From NCBI GenBank assembly GCA_904063045.1, contig CAJFCJ010000017.1, positions 496,001 through 560,000 of the forward strand: a stretch of 64,000 nt of DNA, read 5' to 3'. This DNA comes from Dimorphilus gyrociliatus. Its lineage: Eukaryota > Annelida > Polychaeta > Dinophilidae. This document shows, one piece after another, positions 1-11,342 of this stretch (position 1 is its first letter; the number at the start of each line of letters is the position of its first letter). Under the pieces are notes generated by a model that worked only from the letters and a program-made list of their open reading frames with translations, ran no database searches and was not told the origin of the DNA. The position numbers were made by a program, and so were the translations under genes.

Positions 1-708
1 TTAAGTAAATTTTTATGAATATATCGTATAACTCTTAATACCGAAGCAAACAATGCTATGTGTATACAAGAATTTGGAATTGTTGATCATTGTTCATCGT
101 AACCGAAGGCTGTTAGCGAAAGAGAAATGACAATTGAAATATCAAAAGGTTTTGTCTTTTCTGTAAGTAAACAGTAAGAGAGATAATTTTAGAAAACTAC
201 AATATATATTGTATATATAATATGCATAGAAGAGCAAACTGATTATTTACAACTACTAATATAACAAACATCTATCCGTTTGATAGAAAAAATTGTATTT
301 ATTAATACTTATGGTTTTCTATTTCAGCTACCTGATAGAATACTGAAGATAGGCTGTAATCTATCTTAAGTAAGACGGTAGGACTACTAAAGGAAACAAA
401 CTAGTAAGTTAGAATGGACAGAATTTTTCGTATGTGCGAAGTAAGACCTTCGGTGGATGCAAATTTCGTAAACTTAATCAGCAATCGATCGCCCTACCAC
501 GCTACTCCTACCAAGAATGAGTAAAGGAAAGAAATTAGGAAATATACGTGACCTCCAACTGAACTTGTTCTCTTTTTTAAGATAAAACTTATTATCCTAT
601 TTTTTTTTAAATACTTTCTCTCTGATCATTGAACTGGAATAATTAGAAAGAGATTTCACTATTAATCCCTAACGGAGAGCGAATAGAGAGAAAAAAGGAG
701 AAACTTGC
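1..708. other. left edge: intronic or downstream part of the follistatin-like gene
   Basis: This stretch follows the last recognisable exon of the minus-strand follistatin-like gene. Because that exon stops inside an Ig-like domain, the stretch should be intron leading to exons left of the window. I looked on the minus strand for the missing second half of the Ig domain and found no open frame with a convincing acceptor. Composition is AT-rich; no RNA gene or mobile element is recognised. Confidence 0.5.
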
Positions 709-2043
709 TTTTATCGATCCTAAATCTTTAAATTCCACTCCATTCCTCTTCCAAATGATTCTTTTCCCTCTTTTAATATCGCAACTCAAACGAACGTTGC
801 TTCCTTCTTTAACAGAAGTTTTAACGTGCGTCAAAGATGGATCTATATAAGCGTTTAAATCGAATGCTCTATTGAATTCTTCTTCGCTAATTGTTCCATC
901 TTCGTTGAGATCGTCGTACGTGATTAAATCCAGCAAAGTACACGAGGAAAAGCTATCCTTAATTTCTAAATTTATTTCGTTCTCTTCCAAAACACCATTA
1001 GAGTTTTTGTCCAAATCCATAAAAACTCTTACTCCACCATTCGATAGACAATCTTCGTTGCACAAACGTCTGAAAGCGTCATCCTTGAAACTTTGAAATT
1101 CAACGCCACACGAAGGCAATTCTACAGCAAATTCTGAAAGAAAACAAAGGAGAATGCATTATTCATCAATTTTCTGCAGTACATTCAATACTTTCTAAAT
1201 AATAACCCTAATAAAAAAGAAAATAGAAGGCTAATAAATAACTTTTTCTTATAATTTGCGCAATAAAATGTATTTTTTCCGAAATGACGCCGCTGGCTAT
1301 AACGTAAAAGGCGTTTTTTTCTTCCATAATTTGGATTGCTCTGTAAGACGAATTTATCGATCTTTTTCTATACATTATCTCTAGTTTGAAAGACGCCCAT
1401 CAACTGAATATTTCACGCTGTATTACATCTCAAAGGTGTTGTAAGACATTCCCCTATTTTATCTATATGCCAAATCAAATACACCAATTATCGGGAATAT
1501 CTACTGGAAAAATTGATATTATTGATCTTTTTATACAAAAAAAGAGACGTCTTTTTCTCCATTACTACTCCTTTCTCCGCCCCTCGCCCGCTTTCAAAAA
1601 GAGAAGAGAGAGCTGGTAGTAGTGTCAACTGTTAAAACCCGCCTTTCCTCCCCGTATTCTATCGAGAGCGAGAAACGAGAGGATGGGGGCGTCTTTTTAA
1701 AGACTAATCAAATAGATTTTATTGAAATAGCATTCAATAGCCCAACTACAGTTAGTAGGGACGGAAAAAGATAAATAAAGAGGGAGAGAGAGGGAGAGAT
1801 CTATATTATATACAATAGACTATTTTTAATTCATACAAAGACAATAATAAACTAAATGAAAAGCACACTTTATACATAAAAGATGAAAAGTTATATCTAT
1901 AAATATAAGCTTTTCAATGTTTTTATTGTCCCTTCTACCTTCCTTTCAATTCTTACTTTTCGTTCTTTTCGAACAATTAAGGGAAGAAATTATCAGTTTT
2001 CTCCTTTGAAGTTAAATAGAATAAACGGAGAGAAAAGGCATAA

Positions 2044-2075
<32 letters not shown>

Positions 2076-3358
2076 AGGAGGAATAGGAAGATAGAAAGCG
2101 TTGCTTCAAATTAATTATATTTCTAACTAATTCTAGTCGTTTAGTAGTATTCCTTTATTTTACTTTTATAATTCTTAAGGATTCTTCTTTGCAAGTTTGA
2201 AAGTCTTTTCTAACTGCTCTACTGTTTCTTTCTTTGTTCTATTGGCTCTGAGGCAAACCAAGTAATGAGGTATATTAATGATTAGGTTTTTTTTAGTAAG
2301 AAAGAAATAAATCTTTTCTAATTAGCAGTAATAAGCTGATTTTCTATTTTTATGTGCTGCGTCCCTCCCCCCTCCCTCTCCTGTCTTCTCCCTCCCTCCC
2401 AAAGAAAAGGAACATTCAACTATTAAGTACACAACGTACTTTAATTAATACTTTATTGTTAATTGACGCTTTAAGCTTCGGTTAAATGAGGATTTATAAA
2501 GAAAAAGTAATGATGAAAAGAGATTTCAACACCTTTCTAAATTGTAAACAACTATTCAGAAATTGGACACTAATTGTCAGCAAATGATTTATGTTTGCTC
2601 TTTTGTAAATAACGAGCAGCGTTTTCCAGCTGCCTATTGTAGTCGCTCCATGTATTATTAATTAACTTAAAGCTTTAGGTCGTCTGCATTATTGCTGTAG
2701 CACTTTGCAGCTTATGCTATTAGCCGATAGCTTTCGAGAGTTGGGAATTTATGCATTTATTCCGTTTTATAAGAGAAATTCAATTTTTTACATTAGAATA
2801 GAGTATGCTAAGCGTAGGGAAAATATTTTGGCAGTCTCAACCATGTGATAATAATAAAATCCTAGTATTATTAGACTAGTTAATTTTCAAAGAGTCTGAC
2901 ATTCGTAATAATTTTTCTATATCAGTAAATTTATAGGCGAAAAAAAGGGCAACTAGCTCTCATCAACAAAGGACTTTATATGGGAAATAGCGTCAATTAC
3001 CAATTAGGGAATGATCGAAGTAGGGTGAAAAAGTATATAACAGAGATAATTTCTTTCTCAAGATCCTTGAACATTTCATAAATAGATATTTTAAATAGAT
3101 GGAGAAGAAGGTATGCATCTACTCTGTTTACAAAATATGTATATAAATCCAAGCGTTCCTTGAGTTCTTAATTAGAGATAACAAGATGATGCTTTAAGCC
3201 TTTAGACGTATACGAATTGCCAGCGGCTAAATTCTAGTAATGATAAGCCTCATTAATTTATTTATAAATAAAAAAAACCTTAGTAAGTAATGGATGCTTT
3301 AAATATTTAATATATTAAATATATATATTGTATATAATCTATATAAGTAAACTAATTA

Positions 3359-3401
<43 letters not shown>

Positions 3402-4475
3402 CTAATATAAACACTTGAATAGGAGAATTTATGCTAATTTGTTAATTAGCTTGCTAACTTAATAAATTCATAGGTTGGTTAAAGCTATAATAATTCCGAA
3501 TGGATTGAACTAGTTCCTTGGACAAAGGTTGAATGAAATACTATATGCCAATTATTGATTACTTTTCCTCTTTTTTTAATAATAAACATTGGCTTATATG
3601 AATATAAAAAACTATCTAATGAAAACTATTATTTAATGCCATAAACTGCAACAAGAGAAGGCTATAAAGAAAATATGAAAATTATTATATATACATAAAA
3701 AATTTGTGCAGTAGTAATAAAGTCTCATGCAATTTTTTTTTTTTTGCTGTATTGCAGTTTGCATTTAATTTTCATGCTATTTTCTCCCTTAACGTTGTAC
3801 CTGATAATATTCTATATTCGTCTTTAAATATAAAGATATACTGCGCTTCTACTCTACCTTCGAAATGGCTACATAAGAAATATGTATGGGAATATTGTAG
3901 TTTTATTGCAGTCGGCTAATCTATTCAGCACATCCCGACCGCAATAATTCTTACAGATCAACTCGTCGAAACGTCTTTACCGCTTCACTTACCCCGACAG
4001 GCTTTTCCAGTCTGATCGACGCCAATTCGACGACGGGAAACGCAAGCCGTCCTGTGCAATTCGCAGTGGCTGGTATATTCGATACCGTCCGTGCCACAGA
4101 CTTTCTTTTGTCGATCTTTACAGAAATCCGGGCCGCCACAAACGCATTCGGCATCACCAACTGTATTTATATGGCAGTAACGTCCAATACGGCAAAACTT
4201 GTGACGGCATTTCTCTGCAACATTGATTTAGAGTTTAAAATATTGCGATATATATGTATATAATGCTGCCATATAATTAGGAATCGATATTGAATTGCTG
4301 AAACGTTGTTGATAAACGTCACTTCTGACTCACCTGATTCTTCGCTCTACAGGGAAATTGCAGGGGAAAAACAGAATAGATGTCTATATTATTCTCGTCG
4401 ATTAATTAACACTCATACCTGATAAGCCGCACAGAAGGCAAACAACACAAATTGTAATATAATTGTTACTTTCAT
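709..4475 (-). CDS. follistatin-related secreted protein (FSTL4/FSTL5-like), 5' four coding exons, truncated by window edge
   Basis: Exons, read on the minus strand, are 4475-4419, 4346-4334, 4214-3993 and 1133-709. All phases join, giving about 239 residues so far. Exon 1 encodes a signal peptide (MKVTIILQFVLFAFCAAYQ). Exon 2 is a 13-nt microexon. Exon 3 is a cysteine-rich follistatin/Kazal domain with the KVCGTDG and SHCELHRTACV signatures. Exon 4 has two EF-hand loops (DKNSNGVLEENE near residue 139 and DLNEDGTISEEE near 172), then an Ig-like domain start (VRLSC...IIWKRNG). The order signal-Kazal-EF-EF-Ig is that of FSTL4/FSTL5, secreted extracellular proteins of neural tissue. The exon 4 donor appears to be GC (AAA/GCAAGT), an inference; the rest of the protein (more Ig and the C-terminal part) lies left of the window. 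The frame could also run on to a stop at 643, but that tail does not look like Ig. Confidence 0.85.
1134..3992. other. long intron 3 of the follistatin-like gene
   Basis: This 2.86-kb intron is unlike the 55-100 nt introns of the right half of the window. It contains a GA microsatellite (about 2044-2075), a 39-bp TA tract (3362-3400), several GACGC/GGCGT motifs (1287, 1393, 1688) and a mixed-composition stretch at 2580-2760 that could be regulatory. Short open frames in it look like low-complexity shadows. No nested gene is seen. Confidence 0.55.
3362..3400. repeat. (TA)n microsatellite
   Basis: About 39 bp of uninterrupted TA dinucleotide within intron 3 of the follistatin-like gene. Confidence 0.95.
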
Positions 4476-6336
4476 GCTCTCATCCTGTTCTACGCCGTCC
4501 TTGTAAAAGGCGTCTATAGACGCTTTTATGGGTGAGTTTATTTAGATAGGGGTGTCGACTGATAATCATAGTTATTACGGTGACGACTCGCTTATTGGTG
4601 ATGTGAATAAACAACCGTAAAGCTTTTTTTCCTACCCATAATTTTTTTCCAGTATTCTTTAAAGCGTTTTGGCTCTTTATTTGTTTCCTTTTGTTTTTTA
4701 CATGAAACAGATGTATTACGCTGCCTGAATGGGCGTATTTACTATTGATACGGCATATGTTTTCTTTTTTAATGAATTGTATTTAATGCATGAAGTCTAT
4801 ATATGTAATGTAAAGGAGGAGTGAGATATCAATAGGTGAATAGATTATGCCATGATATTAGATTGATTTAAATATAAATATAGTATACCTATATAGGAAT
4901 ATGGAGGTAAAGAAAAGAAGAGATAAGGATAGCGACAGAGCGAGAAAGAGAGAGAGAGTGAAAAGGGGAGAAATAATTGTTTAACAATAATATATATACT
5001 GTATATATATATATTCATACAAATCCTCAATCCATAAATGTATATATAGTATACAACTGACTGTTAGCTTGTGAAATTCAATTACGCATGGTGACTGACG
5101 CCAGCCATTGTTTCATTAGGAGAACATTCATATTTTATAGTTTTTGATCGTTCTTTCCTTCAGATTGTTAACGACTTTTTGATGAGTTACGTGTAACTTG
5201 TCTCCTTTTATATATACTCTCATTATATATAGATATATGACTATTTTTTTTCATTAAAAACAAAACACAATGGACTTTCTCTTTGTTGTTGAAAAAAAAA
5301 CCCGCTTCTTAGATTCGCCAGCGCTCTCTATTGGATTTCTTTACTACCTGGACGGATGTATTTCGCTCCTATCTCTCTTTTTACCTCTTGCAAGACAATC
5401 CGCACGAAACGCCATCTAGTAGAAATAAGTGAAATTAAATTTCTACTTGGTCTCGATTAACGTTGATAAAGGACATTATTTGTTGGAAAAGAGGAAATAG
5501 CTTGTAGATAATTTACGAAAATTATTTTAAGTATTAAATATTAAATATTAAATATTTCATGACAAAAGTGTATCTAGGAACGGGGAAATAAATGATGAAC
5601 TGTCAACAAATGTGATGAAGAATAGATCATAAGCTGGTGGTAAAAGTTGTCTTTTTTTTTTAACTATAAACTCTCTGCTTTTCCATGGTCAGCGGGAGCA
5701 TTTGAAAAATTTATGAATAATTCAATAGGTTTGGTCAATTAAAAGAGCTAATTTAATAAATATTTAAAAGGTGTTCTTATTCTATTCAAACAAAGTCTTG
5801 AACAATTTTTCATAGAGCCCATAATTAACCTATTGTAAGTAAATATTTGTAGATTTTTCATGACTTGCTCCTTAAGTTGTAGACATTTACTTTTGCTATC
5901 TTCTTTCTTTTATTCTATCCCTCGTCTCTCTCTCTCTCCCTTTCCTTACATAATAAAATATTTTTTCCATCAATTTTTCATCGAATCCTAACCAATAGAT
6001 GGCGTATTATTTCCGAAAGATAGTTTGTCAAAGAATAGTAAACGATAAAGGCTAAAAAATTTATAACTAAGATTTTTTCCCCTCAATAACAAAGAAATAC
6101 AATCTACTTAGATACTTGAATAAAATTGTTTGTCATATAATAATCAAGTTTGGAATAAATTTCCTGCAATAACAGCGTTGTGTAGTCTTTTATTTGTTCA
6201 GAGATAGTTTCGCGTAGAATCAGAGTAAATATTGATGAGTAAATTTGGAAGTTTTATAGATAGGCTAATCAGCTAACCTTTTTTCTTTCCTATGAATTAT
6301 ATAGTATAGAGGAAAACGATATATATGTATACAGTA

Positions 6337-6367
<31 letters not shown>

Positions 6368-6749
6368 TATATGAATATGTATACATTAATATAAGAACAT
6401 TGCATAAGGTGAAATGAAAATGAATAAACAGGATATTGTTTATAAGTCTTTGAACTACATACTTGCATATTAGTGAAGGAAGAAGACTCTATTTTGTAGA
6501 GTATAAGAATAGATTGGCTTCCATTAGAAACAGACTTAAGATTAATAGCGGGAAATGGTGTTAATAATTGCGTACAAACTTGGAAATAGCTGTTTTAATG
6601 AAATATCTTGTATTTACTCAATAACTGATTTAGTTTAGACGGAGGAGAAGGTGTGAGAAAGAAGAAAACAGGAAAAAGAAAAAGGGTTAAACTAGTCTAA
6701 TCACCCAAAAAGATTTACAAAAACCGGAAATGATCTATCTGCTGCTCCC
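4476..6749. other. intergenic; promoter side of the follistatin-like gene
   Basis: This is 2.3 kb without a supported gene. Nearest the follistatin start are a near-perfect palindrome (4506-4531) and several pyrimidine runs. Further out are a GA tract (about 4942-4960), TA tracts (4988-5014, 6340-6366) with TATACTGTATA-type motifs (about 4996 and 6330), and a triplicated TATTAAA unit at about 5532-5555. No RNA gene or transposon signature was recognised. Confidence 0.5.
4506..4531. promoter_or_regulatory. near-perfect palindrome with back-to-back GACGC motifs
   Basis: The left arm TAAAAGGCGTCTA meets the right arm TAGACGCTTTTA, so the two arms match except for one extra G. It lies about 30-55 bp upstream of the follistatin-like ATG at 4475 on the minus strand, where a promoter-proximal factor site would be expected. 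The core TCTATAGA is also self-complementary. That it is regulatory is inference from position and symmetry. Confidence 0.4.
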
Positions 6750-6941
6750 TCACCCTTCCCTTCCCCTTATTCGAGACAATATTCGACGCTCATTAATATT
6801 CTCGACGTCCCGTAATCGAACGTCTTCATCAATCCACTTGCCACGAGTCGCGTCATCGTAGTATAAAAAAAGGAAGATAGAAGAGAGGAGAGAAAACACA
6901 GTCAACGCCGCCCTAGACGCCCCCCAGCGACGTCGCGCCAA
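6750..6941 (-). CDS. possible small type II membrane protein or first exon, divergent from the lectin receptor
   Basis: This is a 63-codon frame beginning MARRRWGASRAALTVFSLLS. It has a basic start, a hydrophobic stretch (about residues 11-28) and a charged region, the pattern of a signal anchor as in Golgi enzymes. It is GC-richer than its surroundings. A consensus donor (GG/GTGAGG) occurs at 6753, just before the stop, so it may be exon 1 of a longer minus-strand gene; I found no matching downstream exon before the follistatin gene. It starts only 40 bp from the ATG of the plus-strand receptor, so it may merely be that gene's GC-rich promoter read backwards. The function is unknown. Confidence 0.25.
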   Translation of the reverse strand: MARRRWGASRAALTVFSLLSSIFLFLYYDDATRGKWIDEDVRLRDVENINERRILSRIRGREG

Positions 6942-6980
6942 TAAATGCTGTTGAGACGCGTTTGACGCAAGTAGTTTATT

Positions 6981-8316
6981 ATGCTCCTACTCCTCGCTGT
7001 TCTTCTCTTTCCGGGTGTTGGTGAGTGGAAAATTTGCTGAATTTTTTAAACGGATCGTCTAAAACCCGCCATTAGAACAAATCAATTATGCATCTTCGGA
7101 CGCAACGGCGTTATTAGCAACTGGAGATGCTTGTGTATAGGCGTCGTCCCTTCTATACTTTGTCATTATCCTCCTTTAGATGATCAGTACATTAAGATGT
7201 CTTCGTCTTCATGTCTTTTTTCATCCTCTCTTTGTTATTAGGAGCACCAAAGTAGAAAATATACTTATGCACGTTTTCATATACAGTTTTCTTTTATACT
7301 TTCTCTTCCGTAGATAATCACTATAGAACAATTACAGTTATCAACTTCTTTCCTCTTTATCATATCTTTTTTAGTGATATTCTCTTTTCTTTACAACTTC
7401 CTTCCGTTCTTTCTTCTAGCTGTCCGCCAACTACTCCCTCATTTTCATTTTTCTTTCTTACGTCCATATCTCTCTACTCCTCCTATTCCTGCTCCGTCTT
7501 CTATTATTTCTGTTACATTTTATTCCCATCTTCCCGCTTCCCTTACCGCTCATCTACAATTTTGACGATTCGAATTATATAGGCGTAGAGTAGCAATAAA
7601 GCCCTATTACGGAAATGGGATTATTCCTATAGGATAACTCTCATCAATTTCTCACATATATCAGTAGTTATAAACAATTTTAGAGAAAGATGACTTATCG
7701 TTCAACTAATGTATTTCCTGTCAATCAATATTAACAAAATTATTTTTCCTTCGAAGATTATCCTTTCTTTATTAATTAAATTAAAATAAACAGATATCCT
7801 TATTAGATTGATAACATAGATTAACCATAATGCATAATTTAATAATATACATTTATGATATGTAAACAGGTATGTACTACTTTCTATGTTGAAGTAAATA
7901 GGCCTATTGTATGTATCTTTGCTAAAATAAAGAATAATAGAGAGAGAGAGAGAGAGAGAAAAAATTAAAAAGAAACGCTTCACAAGAAAGTTTCTTTTTA
8001 ATTTTTTTTGGATATGGAATGTGTTTGTAGAAAAACTTATCCTTTTTTATTTAAAGATTTGTCACTCTCTTGTTATCGTTTCTTATTCTTTTTCTCCTTC
8101 TTCTCCTACTCCGTTGTGCTTGATAGCGTTTCTTTCCAGTTTTGACGCCTAGTAGGCATAATATGTAAAGTGACAATGAAGTTTGTTATTAGCTCTCCAA
8201 GTATGAATAGAATGGTCAAATGGAGTATAATTGAAATGAGATATATAAGTAGTCTATATTTATTTTCTCATCTTGAAAGTTAATATACAAATTTCTAATT
8301 TTGCTATGTGTGAGAA

Positions 8317-8349
<33 letters not shown>

Positions 8350-9512
8350 AAGAAACAGAGACAGAGAGACAGAGACCGTTTAAGAGCGTCTAGATTATAC
8401 CTGTAATATATTTATAGAAAAAGAGGTTTTGAGTAATACACTTATATGACTGTATCTTCAATCAACCTTTTTTTACAGCATCAAACGTCACTGAAGTCTG
8501 TAATGGTGCGACTTGGGACGCTGATTGCGGCCCCAACAACCGTCTTATAATCCAAAACGCTGATTACGGGCGAATGGAAGTGGGTCATTGCGTCAAGTAT
8601 AGCCTCGGTCATTTAGGATGCTCAAAGCCGGTCACGGATATACTTCATAATTATTGTAGTACCAAAAGGGAATGTCATATTAAGATACCAACTAAAGAGA
8701 TGGAAGATCGTAAACCTTGTTTCGGAGAAATGAAAGTATATCTTAGAGTTACTTGGACTTGCCTTCCAATGGTTGAATACTGTAATCCCAAAAAATTACC
8801 CTATTCAGGAATTTTAACAAAAAACTTTTGCAAAACTACAACATTAAAGGCTGGAAAAGGTCAAAAGTTCAGTATCAGCTCTCTAGTTATACAAGACAAT
8901 TCAAAAACAACAAGAATCTGTAAAAGTCACGTGATTATAAATCAAAGAAGATACTGTATTCCAGCAAGTATAGGACTTCACCAGCTCGAAATTGACGATG
9001 CGGAAAAGATGACGATCGAATTTGAGGAGCAAGCTGTTCTAGTTTATTCAAGTAGGGATTTTTTTTTGTTTTATAGTTATACTAATATAAATGATAAGAT
9101 TGAAGAAAATAGCTTAAAACCCGTAATATTCATATATATAATTAATCGGAAATTCATATTTAATAAAGGGATAATTACGTAAATCCTAGTACAAATCTAT
9201 AAAGCGTATATATGCAATATATATATATATATACTAAGGTGTATATACTAGTAGAATTTGTACAACACAGATGAAATAGACCGCCCATCACCCTTTCAAC
9301 CCTTTCATATATAAAGGGGGTGGGAATTGATATGTGACAAGAATCGTATGAATATCAAGATTCTTATAAGCAATATGAAAAATATTTACAAAATATCTTC
9401 TAACGAAACTGTTTACTTTATTTGATTATAAACAAATGATTTAGTTGACACTTTCCTTAAAAAATGTGTATTTTTACATTATTTTCTTCATTTTCTTCCT
9501 CCCTCCCTCCCT

Positions 9513-9557
<45 letters not shown>

Positions 9558-11298
9558 AAATATTAATTATAGTAGATTCTATCTACGTAAACTTTTTAAG
9601 ATGTAGCTATTAATATTTCTCATTTGCTTTGTTCATGTATATATTTACACTTTTACATTATTTTTTATTCATTTTCATAGGTTAGCAGTAAAGTGCAAAC
9701 GTTATAATTAATGATTATAGTATATTGCTCTTTAGTAATAATTAACAAATTTTATTTTTAAATGGACTTATCTCATCTAAGAGTTAATCAGTGATAATTA
9801 ATCCCCTGTTAACCCTTCTTTCCTTTTCCTTTTCCTCCTTCTTTTCTTCTTCTTTTTAAAATCTAAAGTTTACGGTAGAAATAACGAGATAAAATATCTT
9901 TTTTTCTTTTTTTATTTCACCTGTTTCTCCCAGAAGCAGTGTGTTTTATGGCTTGATATTATCAATATCAATTGAATAGACATCATTAAATATTAGAAAA
10001 AGAATAAAACTAGGTCAAAAGGAGACAATGATTTTGTCAATGTTTATTCATTAAGAAGAAAACGCTTTTATACTATTCTTACTAATAAGGGGGCAGCGTT
10101 AATGAGACTATTTTCGACCATTGTTTTCTGTTTTTATTACATTCTTACAAATTCTTCTAGATACTTATCTATCTTTGTAGTATTGGGCTGCGAGACGCCT
10201 TCGCCAAAAGACGGTTTCGTAATTCGACGCCAAGACATATATTTATCGACGAGATGCGAGCAAGACGATCGAATGCATCAAGCTGTCTGTGTCAGAAATC
10301 AGTGGAAAGGTGAAATTGCTAATTGCACTACGCAAGGTACGTTATTACTCTATTTTTCTCTCTGAATTTCGTTACAAGTCTATCTGCTCTTTGCCTACTC
10401 GTATCCATTTCTTATCCTTCCTCCTCCCCCACTTACTCCTCTCACTTCCATCTGTCTAAGCTCTCCATCTTCTCTTTCAATCTTGCAACCGTCAAAAGAC
10501 GTACAATTTTAGATATATAGATATGTATCTAAATTAAAACAGACAGAAAGAAAAATCCTCTGCTCGTTTTAGCATTTAAGCCCTTATACCTTTCCCCTTT
10601 TATCATAATCCCTTTGGCCACCCTTTCCCGTTGCTTTAACCTCCCCTTCCAGGCATCTCTTACGCAAGAGCGAACAGTTCGACGCATACATATTCATAAT
10701 GGGTCGCTCGTCAGGAGCTTTTCGGGCGTACAGCATGATTTAGATGGGGCGTTACTTTTTCCGCAATTTTGCTCCTAACTAACTAGTAAAAAGTACAGCT
10801 TAAAAAATAGGATAGAATAAACTTGAAAGAGCGACAGAGAGAGTGAGAGAGTGAGAGAAAGAGAGAAAAGGATGAGATCTTGTTAAGGCAACGTATATAC
10901 TGTAAGATAACAAAGGTTCAAATACTGCACGATTTTTCCAGAGGGAAGATAGCGCTAAATGCTGACTCTGACCCTATTAGTTTCAAAATAATTAATTTTT
11001 TTACGCCATATTAAAGCCGTTTGAGAAAGGTCCCACGAGCATTATTAACCTTTATAAATTCGGGTCAATAACTAGTATAAAAGATAGTCTCTAAAAGACT
11101 CTTTCCAAAACTAAAAATAGCTTCATTTGTATTGTTAAAATAGTAAAAGGTACATCTATCTTTTCTTTATCTTCCAATTCTCTCTTCTTTATTTATACCT
11201 CTCTCCCTCCTTTACCAGGTTTTCCTAAATGCAATATACTAAAATATATTAATACTTTTCCTTCTTCTCTGCCTTTTTCTGTTTCTCTCCCCACCGCG

Positions 11299-11342
<44 letters not shown>

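Noticed and set aside
7374-7565. 63-codon frame in intron 1 of the lectin receptor
   Set aside because: Pyrimidine-rich intron sequence; translation is Ser/Pro/Leu/Phe low complexity.
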